DNA of 64,000 nucleotides from Caulobacter sp. (GTDB lineage Bacteria; Pseudomonadota; Alphaproteobacteria; Caulobacterales; Caulobacteraceae): NCBI GenBank assembly GCA_028291265.1, contig JAQGIK010000143.1:62001-126000 (forward strand), given 5' to 3'. Shown piece after piece: positions 51,089-59,590 of this stretch (positions are counted from its first letter, which is position 1; the number at the start of each line of letters is the position of its first letter). The notes below the pieces were generated by a model. The model had not been told where the DNA came from. It did no database searches and saw nothing but the letters and a program-made list of their open reading frames with translations. The position numbers were made by a program, and so were the translations under genes.

Positions 51089-52042
51089 ATGGACGGCAAG
51101 CCACGCATCCTGCTGAACAGCCCGTCACTGAAGGGCCTGAGGCGCAGGCTGGACGAGAGCTTCGAGACCGTGGCGCTGTGGGAGTATCCCGACATCGCGG
51201 CGTTGCGCGCGGCGCCGGGGGGCGTGCCGAGGGCCATGCTGGCCGGAGGCGGCGTTCGACGCCGGCATTTCGACGAACTGCCCGGACTGGAACTGATCGT
51301 CTCGTTCGGCTCGGGCTATGACGGCATTGACTTGGAGCTGGCCCGGGAGCGCGGCATCCAGGTCGCCAACTGTCCGGGCGCAAACAGCGCCGATGTGGCC
51401 GATCATGCGCTCGCCCTGATGCTGAGCCTGGTGAAGAACGTGATCTCTGGCGACCGGCTGGTGCGGGACGGCGGCTGGACCGCAGCCCACCGGGGCGGAG
51501 TCAGTGGCTCACTCCGGGGGTTGAAGGTTGGCGTCCTGGGTCTCGGGACCATTGGCCGTCTGGCCGCCGACCGGCTCAAGGCCTTCGGCTGCGACATCGC
51601 CTGGTGGGGCCCGCGCCCCAAGGAGACCCCCTACCGCCGGGCGGAAGGTCTGCTGGCCCTGGCGACGGAGAGCGACGTGCTGCTGGTGACGTTGCGGGCC
51701 GACCACGGCAACACGGGCGTCATCGACCAGGCTGTGATCGAGGCCCTCGGTCCGCGCGGTTGCCTGATCAATGTGGCCCGTGGCCTGGCGGTGGACGAGG
51801 ATGCCTTGATCGCCGCACTCAAGGACGGACGCCTCGGGTGCGCCGGCCTCGATGTCTTCGAAAGCGAGCCGACCCCGGCCGCGCGCTGGGCGGAAGTTCC
51901 CAATGTGGTGCTGACGCCCCACTCGGGGGGCAATACGCGCGCGGCGCTGCTGGCCACCCTCGACCTGGCCAAGGCCAACTTCGACGCCTTCTTCGCCGGC
52001 CGGCCGATCCTCACCCCTGTGCCGGAGATGGCCGACGGCTAG
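51089..52042 (+). CDS. D-2-hydroxyacid dehydrogenase (NAD(P)-dependent)
   Basis: 317 aa. NAD-binding motif VGVLGLGTIGRLAADRL; catalytic Arg in INVARGLAVDEDAL, Glu in LDVFESEPTPAAR, His in LTPHSGGNTRAAL. Similar to glyoxylate/hydroxypyruvate reductases such as GhrB. It begins 3 bp after the crotonase stop, so it belongs to the dehydrogenase operon. A 2-hydroxy- or 2-oxo-acid intermediate is implied. Its stop is shared in CTAG with the convergent Nudix gene. Only distantly like the other D-2-hydroxyacid dehydrogenase at 7596. Confidence 0.9.
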   Translation: MDGKPRILLNSPSLKGLRRRLDESFETVALWEYPDIAALRAAPGGVPRAMLAGGGVRRRHFDELPGLELIVSFGSGYDGIDLELARERGIQVANCPGANSADVADHALALMLSLVKNVISGDRLVRDGGWTAAHRGGVSGSLRGLKVGVLGLGTIGRLAADRLKAFGCDIAWWGPRPKETPYRRAEGLLALATESDVLLVTLRADHGNTGVIDQAVIEALGPRGCLINVARGLAVDEDALIAALKDGRLGCAGLDVFESEPTPAARWAEVPNVVLTPHSGGNTRAALLATLDLAKANFDAFFAGRPILTPVPEMADG

Positions 52043-52776
52043 CGGGCCCGCGCCGGCTCTTCACGGCGTCCGTAGCCGGCGACCTCGTCGAGCACGATGA
52101 ACACCCCGTCGGCCCGAACCTCCCGGCGCGGCTGGACCGGGACGCGGGGATGATGGGCCGTGGCGGCCAGGGCATCGGCGACGGTGCGGCTCCGCGCCAG
52201 TCGCTCCAGGTTCATCCGGGTCGGGAAGATCACGAGCCGCTCGCCGGCCTTGGCCAAGGCCAGAGCCCGGGCCGGCGCCAGCCATTCGGCGTCCACGGTC
52301 TCGAAGCCGTCGCTGACCAGGTCGCCCACCGTGTCCAGGCCACACAGGAAGAAGTGGGTGTCGAAGCGCTTGGGCGCGAAATCCGGCGTAATCCAATGGG
52401 CGAAGGGATGCAGCGCGTCCAGGTTCGGCCATAGGCCGTGAACCCCCAGGGCCTGGGCGTAGCCGCCCACCCCGGCCTCGCCACCCGCCTCCCCGCTCTC
52501 TGTCTGGCCGATCAATAGGCCTGTCTCCTCAAAGAGCTCGCGATAGCCGGCGATTCGCAGCGCCCGCTCCGGAGGCGTCAACGCCTCGCCGCCGACGGCG
52601 CGCGTGTGATTGGCGTCGGCCGGGTCGACGAGGCCGCCCGGAAACACCAGGGCGGAAGCGAAATGCGCCTCGCTGTGCCGACGCACCATCAGGACTTCCA
52701 GTTCGCCGGCGTCGCGGACTAGCAGGACGGTGGCTGCGGGCCGGGCCGTGGCCGACTTGGTGACTGGCTCGGTCAT
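52039..52776 (-). CDS. Nudix hydrolase, NUDT19-like (possible CoA/acyl-CoA diphosphatase)
   Basis: 245 aa. The fold starts with AATVLLVRDAGELEVLMVRR. The Nudix box is split: VFPGGLVDPAD is followed by an insertion of about 25 residues (NHTRAVGGEALTPPERALRI) before GYRELFEETGLLIG. Insertion at this place is a feature of the peroxisomal NUDT19-type CoA diphosphatases. It would cut CoA esters to 4'-phosphopantetheine derivatives and adenosine diphosphate products and could thus keep CoA free. ATG 52776 overlaps the hydratase stop by 4 bp. Function is inferred from the family. Confidence 0.83.
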   Translation of the reverse strand: MTEPVTKSATARPAATVLLVRDAGELEVLMVRRHSEAHFASALVFPGGLVDPADANHTRAVGGEALTPPERALRIAGYRELFEETGLLIGQTESGEAGGEAGVGGYAQALGVHGLWPNLDALHPFAHWITPDFAPKRFDTHFFLCGLDTVGDLVSDGFETVDAEWLAPARALALAKAGERLVIFPTRMNLERLARSRTVADALAATAHHPRVPVQPRREVRADGVFIVLDEVAGYGRREEPARAR

Positions 52777-53639
52777 TCGCGCTTCTCCCTGATGGCCAGA
52801 CGGGCAAGGCCGTCCCGCACCACGACCGCGCCGCGCTCGACGGCCGCCGCCTGAAACGTCACCTCGCCCGGCCCTGTCCAAAGGTCCAGTCGGATCGTCT
52901 CGCCCGGATAGACCGGGTTGACGAAGGTCATCGACAGTTCTCCCAGTCGGGTCGGATCCAGATCACAGATCACCTCGAGCAGCGCCGCGCCGATCAGACC
53001 ATAGGTCGCCAGGCCATGCAGGATCGGTCGATCAAATCCGGCGCCACGGGCAACGGCCGGGTCGGCATGCAGCGGATTGCGATCGCCACAAAGGCGGTAG
53101 AGCAGGGCCTGGTTCGGTCGGGTGACGATCTGCAGCGTCTTGGCCGGCGGCCCCCGATCAGCGAGCTGGCCTTGGGCCGCGGGCGCGGGTCCGCCGAAAC
53201 CGCCGAGGCCGCGGAGCAGCCCCGCCCGGCGCAGGGTGGCGACCGGCGCCCCGGCCTCGTCCAGCAGTCGGGTTTCAGTTTCCAGAACGGCCCCGCGCCC
53301 ACTGCCCCTGTCCCACAAACCGGTCACCCGGCTGGAGGCGCTGACCCGCCCGGCAGGGGTCAGGGGTCGATGGAAGGTGGCGGATTGCGAGAGGTGCGCC
53401 GTTGCGCCGGGCGAGGCGCCGAGCATGGCCGGGCTGACCCCGGCCCGGAACGCCGCCATGGTCGCGAAGGTCGGCAGGACCTCGAGCCCAGCCTCCTGCA
53501 CGAACACAAGCCTGGCCGGGTCGAGGGGATCGGCGCCCATTCCCAGCGCCAGCGCATAGAGCATCACATCGCCGGCCGACCAGGCGTAGGTCCGCCATGG
53601 CGTCTCGAAGCCGAGGATATCGGGAAAGGCGCGCCGCAT
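52773..53639 (-). CDS. MaoC family hydratase-2 ((R)-specific enoyl-CoA hydratase), double hot-dog
   Basis: 288 aa. The second half holds the intact hydratase-2 motif LYRLCGDRNPLHADP followed by GFDRPILHGLATYG, with catalytic Asp and His both present, as in the hydratase domain of the peroxisomal multifunctional enzyme 2 and mycobacterial HtdY. The N half (residues 1 to 140) is a degenerate hot-dog that probably binds the acyl chain. It hydrates trans-2-enoyl-CoA to (R)-3-hydroxyacyl-CoA. Start ATG 53639 is reasonable by alignment (MRRAFPDILGFETPWRTYAW) although the ribosome site is weak. It is cotranscribed with the Nudix gene. Confidence 0.88.
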   Translation of the reverse strand: MRRAFPDILGFETPWRTYAWSAGDVMLYALALGMGADPLDPARLVFVQEAGLEVLPTFATMAAFRAGVSPAMLGASPGATAHLSQSATFHRPLTPAGRVSASSRVTGLWDRGSGRGAVLETETRLLDEAGAPVATLRRAGLLRGLGGFGGPAPAAQGQLADRGPPAKTLQIVTRPNQALLYRLCGDRNPLHADPAVARGAGFDRPILHGLATYGLIGAALLEVICDLDPTRLGELSMTFVNPVYPGETIRLDLWTGPGEVTFQAAAVERGAVVVRDGLARLAIREKRE

Positions 53640-53649
53640 CCGATCCTGC

Positions 53650-53691
53650 CGTTCAAAAAGGGAAACGGCGACGACCCGGCCCTAGGTCGCC
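53650..53691 (-). terminator. Rho-independent terminator after TonB receptor 2
   Basis: On the minus strand GGCGAC (53691-53686) pairs with GTCGCC (53672-53667), followed by GTTTCCCTTTTTG. It lies 42 bp beyond the receptor stop. Confidence 0.65.
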
Positions 53692-53732
53692 GCCGCGGAG
53701 AGCGCGGGAGAGAGACGCGCCCTCCCCTCAGT

Positions 53733-55916
53733 CTACTGGAACTTGAAGCCAACCTTGGCTCCGAAGCGCCGCGGCGCGGCGTAGATGCCGGTGTCACCGC
53801 TGGTCGAGGTGTTGACGTTGGCGAAGTATTCCTCGTCGGTGAGGTTGTCGCCCCACAGGGTGATCTTCCACGGGCTGTCCGGGGTCGGCGACCAGGAGGC
53901 CTCCAGCCGCAGCAGGGTGTAGGACGGCTGCTTGACGCGGTTGCCGACGTCCCAGGCGAACTCCGAGGTGTAGTAGAGTGAACCGGTGACATCCGCTTCG
54001 CCGCCCCACAGCTCGGTCTCGTAGGTCAAGCTGGCGTTTGCCGTCCATTCCGGCGCCCGGATCAGCGGGTTGCCAGACACGTCCGACGGCGTATCGATGT
54101 TGCCGCAGGGATAGGGCGCCGCGCCGCAGGCGGCCGCCGAACGGGGCACCAGCACGCTGGCGCCCGTGAAGTCCTCGTATTTGGCGTCCAGGTAGGCGAC
54201 ACCGATGTTGTAGCGCCAGTTGCCGTTGATCCGGTCGGAGATCAGGATCTCCGCGCCGCTGATCTTGGCGTTAGAGGCGTTCTGCAACAGGCTGGTGCCG
54301 GTGATCGGGTCCAGGCTGCGCAGGACCTGCAGGTCCTTGTAGTCGTAGTTGAAGACCTCGGCGGTGATGTCGACGCCGAATTTCGAGGACTTCATGCCCA
54401 CCGCCCAGGCGGTGATGGTCTCAGGATCGACGGGCGTGCCGTCGAAGGCGGTCGTATTGTAGACACCGCTTTTAAAGCCCGTGCTGTTGGTCAGGTAGAC
54501 GTTCAGCTCGTCATCGATCTCATAACGCGCCGTCAGCCGGTAGGTGGTGCTCTCCCAATCCTGCTCGGCGCATTTGGCCGCCGGCGGCGCGGTGTTCTTG
54601 CAGGACAGCCGGATCGTGTTGTTGGACCGGTTCCGGAGGCTCTTTTCCTCGTAATTGTACCGCATGCCGCCAATGAACGAGAGCTGCTCGGTGGTGTGCC
54701 AGGTCACCTCGAAATAGGGCGAGATGGCGTCGGTCTCGGCGGTGGCATAGGTGCGGGAGGTGGTCGCCCCGCTCTGGGCCTTGTGCAACTTGCGCTGGGC
54801 CTTGTCGGAAATCCAGAACACCCCGGCCAGCCATTCAATCGGTCCGTCGGTGTTCGACGTCGCGATGAATTCTTGGGTGTAAGTGTGGGTCGGGCCACCG
54901 AACCGCAGAGAGTTCTGCGGCAGGTTGCTCATGTCGTTGTCGGTCAGCGACGAGTTCTTGTTGATCCGCGCCGAGGTGATCGAGGTCAGAGTGAAGGGCT
55001 GGAAATCATAGGCGACGGTGACGGCCGCGCCCGCGTTGCGGTTCTTGGCATAGGGAATGAAGCTCAGGGCCACTTCGCCCCGTCGCTCGCCGATGATCGC
55101 GCCCGCAGTCCTGACCGCCGAGGCGTTGCCATCGACCGGGATGTTGGCATAGCCGGTTGAGGTGTTGTGCTTGGAATAATCCAGGGCCAAGGTCACCGAC
55201 AGGGCGTCCGTGGGCTCCCAGAGCAGTTTGGTGCGGAAGCTGTAGTTGTCGGCGGAGATCAGGTTCTTACCGGTAACGATATCCTTGATATAGCCGTCGT
55301 CGCGCGTGAAGCTGGCGGCGAAGTTGGCGGCCAGGCCTTCGGCGATCGGGGCGTTGGCGTAAATCTGACCTTCCCAGCCATTGTAGCTGAAGATGCCCAG
55401 TTCGCCGTTCACTTCGAAGACGTCGTCCGGATTGCGGGTCACGATGTTGATCGCGCCGCCGGTGGCGTTCCGGCCATACAGCGTGCCTTGCGGTCCCTTG
55501 AGGACCTCGACCCGGGCGACGTTGTTGAAGTCGATGAAGCCGCCGTACTGGCTGGCGATGTAGACGCCGTCCACATAGAGGGCGACGTTGGGCGAGTCGC
55601 CGGGCGAGGAGTTCTTGGTGGCGACCCCGCGGATGCTGGGTTGGGCGACATTGCCGTTCTGGGTGAACTGCAGGCCGGGAGTCATCCGGCTGAGTTCCGT
55701 CGTCTGGGTGACGCCGATCGCTTCCAGCTTTTCACCGGAGGCCGCGTCCACCGTCAGGGGAACGTCCATCAGCTTTTCTTCCCGCCGCTGGGCGGTGATG
55801 ACCAGCTCATCGACGGAATTGTCGACCGCCGGCTCGGGCGGGGTCTGCGCATAGGCTATGCCGGGCAGGACCACCATGGCCGCCCCGGCCAGCAAGAATT
55901 TCGTGAACGTGTTCAC
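53733..55916 (-). CDS. TonB-dependent outer-membrane receptor 2
   Basis: 727 aa. Signal peptide MNTFTKFLLAGAAMVVLPGI (cleavage after AYA near residue 23), TonB-box region DELVITAQRREEKLMDVPLT, plug motif VEVLKGPQGTLYGRNATGGA, and a beta barrel ending in Phe-Gln (GFKFQ). The start is GTG 55916 with the ribosome site GGGGAG, giving a normal signal peptide. It stands alone between two hairpins. Several extracellular loops contain Cys (for example CKNTAPPAAKCAEQ near residue 430), perhaps a disulfide. Substrate unknown; it should serve one of the acids handled by the neighbouring gene set. Confidence 0.93.
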   Translation of the reverse strand: MNTFTKFLLAGAAMVVLPGIAYAQTPPEPAVDNSVDELVITAQRREEKLMDVPLTVDAASGEKLEAIGVTQTTELSRMTPGLQFTQNGNVAQPSIRGVATKNSSPGDSPNVALYVDGVYIASQYGGFIDFNNVARVEVLKGPQGTLYGRNATGGAINIVTRNPDDVFEVNGELGIFSYNGWEGQIYANAPIAEGLAANFAASFTRDDGYIKDIVTGKNLISADNYSFRTKLLWEPTDALSVTLALDYSKHNTSTGYANIPVDGNASAVRTAGAIIGERRGEVALSFIPYAKNRNAGAAVTVAYDFQPFTLTSITSARINKNSSLTDNDMSNLPQNSLRFGGPTHTYTQEFIATSNTDGPIEWLAGVFWISDKAQRKLHKAQSGATTSRTYATAETDAISPYFEVTWHTTEQLSFIGGMRYNYEEKSLRNRSNNTIRLSCKNTAPPAAKCAEQDWESTTYRLTARYEIDDELNVYLTNSTGFKSGVYNTTAFDGTPVDPETITAWAVGMKSSKFGVDITAEVFNYDYKDLQVLRSLDPITGTSLLQNASNAKISGAEILISDRINGNWRYNIGVAYLDAKYEDFTGASVLVPRSAAACGAAPYPCGNIDTPSDVSGNPLIRAPEWTANASLTYETELWGGEADVTGSLYYTSEFAWDVGNRVKQPSYTLLRLEASWSPTPDSPWKITLWGDNLTDEEYFANVNTSTSGDTGIYAAPRRFGAKVGFKFQ

Positions 55917-56104
55917 AGTAGTTCTCCCCTTCAGGTCTTCTTAGCGTCAGCTAACCGGAGGGAAGGCGATGGCGAAAATCCGCTCTTTGGGGCGCTCAAG
56001 AGATTTCCACATAAGTCTTTTGCGCGCCCCTTGGAAATGCGGGAGCTGCAGGCAGGCGAACTACTCGTCCGAGATGTTGAGTCGTTTGCTTGCAATTCAA
56101 GAGA

Positions 56105-56133
56105 GGGCTGACGGCGACGATTTCCGCCAGCCC
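56105..56133 (-). terminator. Hairpin after TonB receptor 3
   Basis: GGGCTGACGG (56105-56114) pairs with CCGCCAGCCC (56124-56133) with one mismatch, directly after the stop at 56141. There is only a weak T-rich tail on the minus strand (TCTCTTG), so it is a likely but not perfect terminator. Confidence 0.5.
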
Positions 56134-56140
56134 CTGGAGT

Positions 56141-58276
56141 CTAGAAACTGTATCCGAGGATGACGCCGAACGTGGCGGGTTCTCCGTAGATTGCCCAGTC
56201 TCCGTAGGTCGTGGTGTCCGTGCCGATCTTGTATTCGGTATCGGTGACATTGCGGCCGTACAGGGTGACGGTCCAATGGCTGTCCGGTGAGGTCCATCGC
56301 GCATTGAGGGTCAGCAGGGTGTAGTCAGGCTGCAACAGCCGTCGCTCGCCGGTGACCGGATCCTCTGCATCTGTGGAAGGGGCATACTCCGAGGAATAAT
56401 AGAGGTTGCCCGACAGGCTGATCTCGCCGATCGCGAAGTCTCGCCGCCAAGTCAGATTGGCGTTTGCAGTCCAATCGGGAGCCCGGATCATCTGGTTGCC
56501 GCTCCAGTCCTGGAAGGCTGTCGCGTTCAGACTGAGGGGATTGGCCGGATTGGTCGGTGCGCTGGTCGGCGAGTTGAGGAACTCATCGTATCGGGCATGG
56601 GTGTAGGCGCCGCCGAGCGTCAGGCGAAACTCGTCCGTCAGGTCGGCGGCGAACTCCAGGTCCGCCCCATAGATGGTCGAACTGGCGGCGTTGGTCAGCA
56701 CGGTCGTCGTCCCGTTGTAGGAACTGACCTGGATGTCGGCATAGTCGTAATAGAAGACAGAGCTGTTCAGGTACCAGCCCGGGCGGGCGATCTTGTAGCC
56801 GACCTCGTAGGCGGTGAGCTTTTCCGGGTCGGCCAGGCCGACTGTGATATTGGGCGTCAGGTTGAACACCCCGCTTTTGAAGCCTTGGCTATAGGATGCA
56901 TAGAGGCTCTGGCTTTCGGATATCTCGTAGCGGATCGCGGCGCGCGGCGTGAAGCTGTTCCAGTCGCCTTCGCCTTCGACAATCTTGGTCGGCGGCGCCG
57001 GCCGAAGGGGGGTCGACTGGACGAATTGCTTTTCTTCGACGCTGTAGCGGCCGCCGAGGGTAAGCGTCAGCTTGTCGTTCACATGCCAACTGGCGTCGGC
57101 ATAAGCCGCCCAGGCCTGGGTGGTGATCTGGGCCTGGTTCGATGTCTGCAGGGTCTGCGTGCGCTCGCCATCATCGTTGAAGAAATAGACGCCGGCCACC
57201 CAGTCAAGCGGACCGGTGCTCTGCGAGCCGAGATTGATTTCCTGTGTGAAGGTCTCCGGCCGGTCGAAATACTTCGACGTCGCCGAGGCGGTGAAGACAT
57301 AGGAGCCGTCGAGATCGCTGATGATCCGGTCACGCTCCTGGCGATAGCTGGTCAGCGAGGTCAGTTTCACCGAGCCGAAGTCATAGACACCCTTCAGATA
57401 GACCGCATTGGCCATGGCCTTGGTCGTCGGATGGACGCTGACGCTGGTGACGTTGGGGTCGCGCGCGCCGGGCAGTCGGGCGTGTTGATAGAAGGTGTAG
57501 TTGGTCATCGTGGCGTCGGTGACCTCGCTGTGCTCCAGCGTCAGTTGCAGGGTCAGATCATCGGTGGCCTGGAACAGCAGCTTCACCCGGGCATTGTGCT
57601 GGGCCTGGGGGTTGGTCGGCCGGCCGCTGGCCTGGTCGGTGATCCAGCCGTCCGACTCCCGCGTGTAGAGGGAAAGGTCGACCGCGAGCCGGTCGGTCAG
57701 GCCCATGGAGCCGTAAAAGCTGACCACGCTTTCGTCATGGGAGCCGTAACTGGCTTTTGCATTGATGGTGGGCGAGAAGGACGGATCGGCGGTGGTGATC
57801 AGGATGGCGCCGCCCGTGGCGTTCCGCCCGAACAGCGTCCCTTGCGGTCCGCGCAATACCTCGACCTGGCGCACGTTGGCGAAGTCGGACGGCAGGCCCA
57901 CCGAATTGTTGCGATAGAAGCCGTCAACGTAGACCGCGACGTTATTCTCGGCCCCCAGGCCCGCCACCTTGGTGGTTACGCCGCGGATGGCCGGCTGCGT
58001 GAAGGCGCCGACGCGATTGATGCTGACGCCGGGAACGACCTTGGAGATATCCAGGAAGTTCTGAGCCCCGGCGGCCTCCAGCCGCGCCTGCGGCATGGCC
58101 ACCATGGAAATCGGAACGTCCTCCAGCTTCTCCGACCGCCGCTGCGCGGTGACGATCAGTTCGGACACCGAAGAGTCGTCGGCCGGCTGCGGCTCCTGCT
58201 CGGCTGCTTGCGCCAGGGCGATGCCCGGAAACAGAACGGCGACCAAGGCCGCAGATGCGTACAAAGCGCGTTTCAC
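56141..58276 (-). CDS. TonB-dependent outer-membrane receptor 3
   Basis: 711 aa. Signal peptide MKRALYASAALVAVLFPGIA (cleavage after LAQA near residue 24), TonB-box region SELIVTAQRRSEKLEDVPIS, plug motif VEVLRGPQGTLFGRNATGGA, barrel ending in Phe (ILGYSF). The start is GTG 58276, whose G is shared with the last base of the amidohydrolase stop (TAGTG), with GGGGGA before it. That coupling places the receptor in one operon with the exported amidohydrolase, which suggests that the enzyme acts in the periplasm on what the receptor imports. Confidence 0.93.
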   Translation of the reverse strand: MKRALYASAALVAVLFPGIALAQAAEQEPQPADDSSVSELIVTAQRRSEKLEDVPISMVAMPQARLEAAGAQNFLDISKVVPGVSINRVGAFTQPAIRGVTTKVAGLGAENNVAVYVDGFYRNNSVGLPSDFANVRQVEVLRGPQGTLFGRNATGGAILITTADPSFSPTINAKASYGSHDESVVSFYGSMGLTDRLAVDLSLYTRESDGWITDQASGRPTNPQAQHNARVKLLFQATDDLTLQLTLEHSEVTDATMTNYTFYQHARLPGARDPNVTSVSVHPTTKAMANAVYLKGVYDFGSVKLTSLTSYRQERDRIISDLDGSYVFTASATSKYFDRPETFTQEINLGSQSTGPLDWVAGVYFFNDDGERTQTLQTSNQAQITTQAWAAYADASWHVNDKLTLTLGGRYSVEEKQFVQSTPLRPAPPTKIVEGEGDWNSFTPRAAIRYEISESQSLYASYSQGFKSGVFNLTPNITVGLADPEKLTAYEVGYKIARPGWYLNSSVFYYDYADIQVSSYNGTTTVLTNAASSTIYGADLEFAADLTDEFRLTLGGAYTHARYDEFLNSPTSAPTNPANPLSLNATAFQDWSGNQMIRAPDWTANANLTWRRDFAIGEISLSGNLYYSSEYAPSTDAEDPVTGERRLLQPDYTLLTLNARWTSPDSHWTVTLYGRNVTDTEYKIGTDTTTYGDWAIYGEPATFGVILGYSF

Positions 58277-59406
58277 TATTTTTCCCCCAAGTTGAGTTTG
58301 TAGGCCTTGGCCGCGCTTCCGAAGAACAGCGCTTGCCGTTCATCCGCGCTGCAGCGAGCGGTCAGTCGCTTGAAGCCATTCCACATGGCGCCGTAGCCGT
58401 AGGTCCGCTTGTCGACCGGAAAGTTGCTCTCGAACATGCAGCGATCCGCGCCGAAAAGTTCAATGCAGGTCTCGACGTGGGGCCGCCACTTTTCCGCCAG
58501 GAGTTCCGATGTCTGGGTGGCGGCCGAGGGGCCGTAGTCGATGCCTGTAAAAGCCATCCCCATGCCGCCGATCTTCACGGCGACATTGCCGTGGGCGGCC
58601 ACCGCGGCCATTCCGCGCCGCCATGCCGTGAAGTTTTCCTTCGCGGAGCCGGCATAGACGCCGACGTTCAAGGGACCGCCGGTGTGATTGAGGATGATCC
58701 GGGTTCCGGGAAAGGCTCCGGCCAGATCGGCCACCTCGGGCAGCTGCGGATGGTAGACCCAGGCGTCGAAGCTCAGGTCGTTGGCCCCGAGCCTCGCGAA
58801 GCCCTCTCGGAACCGCGCGTCGGCCAGAAGGCCCTTCGGCGGACGGCGATAGCCACGAATGATACTGGAATCGGCGTCCCAGGTGGTTCCGTAGCGGATG
58901 CCGCGGTAGCGGCTGCTCGCCGCCATCTGCGCGACCAGGACCGAGTCCACCGCCGCGCCCAGCGTGAGATCGGCGAAGCCGACAATGCCGGCCGCCACCC
59001 TGACCGGGCCATACCGACCGCTGGCGGCCATGGCGGAAACGCCGTTGACGAATTCCACTTCACCAACGGGGCGCAAGGGCGCCGGACCATCCGCCCGGTA
59101 CATTGCCTCGCACTCGACGAAGACGGTGGATTTGATGTTGTGCCCGCAGTTCAGGTCCTCGCGGAACTCTTCGTACAGGTAGTGGAAATAGGAGGGGGCC
59201 GACCCGGAATGGCTGATCTTCGACAGGTCGGTCTCGGTGCGATCATGCAGATGGTGATGGGGATCGATGATCGGCTGATCTGGAAACAACGCCGGCTCGA
59301 CCGCAGCCTGGGCGTCGGCGCGAGCCGCGACTGCAGCTGCGCCGGCGGCGGAGGCCAAGGCCGCCCCGAACATGACCTGACGGCGATTGGTCAACACGTC
59401 CTCCAT
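58276..59406 (-). CDS. Exported amidohydrolase (PF04909, LigI/2-pyrone-dicarboxylate lactonase type) with Tat-like signal
   Basis: 376 aa from ATG 59406. The N terminus TNRRQVMFGAALASAAGAAA is a twin-arginine signal, with cleavage likely after ADA near residue 32. The metal motif IIDPHHHLHD opens the TIM barrel, ILNHTGGPLNVG holds a later metal or catalytic His, and MFESNFPVDKRTYG the C-terminal Asp region. Such enzymes open lactones or decarboxylate. The ATG lies inside a hairpin, and TTG 59394 with GGAGG five bases before it is an alternative start that gives a typical Tat N terminus; I keep the ATG as listed but rate both about equal. Its stop overlaps the start of TonB receptor 3. Confidence 0.82.
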   Translation of the reverse strand: MEDVLTNRRQVMFGAALASAAGAAAVAARADAQAAVEPALFPDQPIIDPHHHLHDRTETDLSKISHSGSAPSYFHYLYEEFREDLNCGHNIKSTVFVECEAMYRADGPAPLRPVGEVEFVNGVSAMAASGRYGPVRVAAGIVGFADLTLGAAVDSVLVAQMAASSRYRGIRYGTTWDADSSIIRGYRRPPKGLLADARFREGFARLGANDLSFDAWVYHPQLPEVADLAGAFPGTRIILNHTGGPLNVGVYAGSAKENFTAWRRGMAAVAAHGNVAVKIGGMGMAFTGIDYGPSAATQTSELLAEKWRPHVETCIELFGADRCMFESNFPVDKRTYGYGAMWNGFKRLTARCSADERQALFFGSAAKAYKLNLGEK

Positions 59407-59425
59407 CCTTGTTTTCCCAAGGATG
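59404..59425 (-). promoter_or_regulatory. Hairpin over the amidohydrolase start codon
   Basis: On the minus strand CATCCTTG-GGAAAA-CAAGGATG, a perfect 8-bp stem; the last three bases are the ATG at 59406. If this ATG is used, the hairpin would hide it from ribosomes; if TTG 59394 is used, the hairpin ends just before the GGAGG ribosome site. Confidence 0.5.
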
Positions 59426-59590
59426 CGCCGCCCGACTCGACTATACTAAGATAAATTTAGATGTGATTTATGCAATAACAGCATACATCGGACGTAATAC
59501 TATTGACTTGTAACAAGTCGTCCCTATTCAATCGGCTTTGTCAATACATTTGAAAATAATGATCGATATTTTATTGCCTTTAATTCGAAG
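59426..59590. promoter_or_regulatory. AT-rich promoter region with dyad GACTTG-TAA-CAAGTC
   Basis: This 165-bp stretch is much richer in A/T than anything else in the window. It holds the perfect dyad GACTTG-TAA-CAAGTC (59505-59519) and several A/T words (for example TAATACTATTG and ATATTTTATTG). It is the promoter region of the amidohydrolase/TonB receptor 3 operon and follows the 3' end of the MFS gene. A TATAGT word on the minus strand near 59442 could be a -10 box. Confidence 0.55.
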
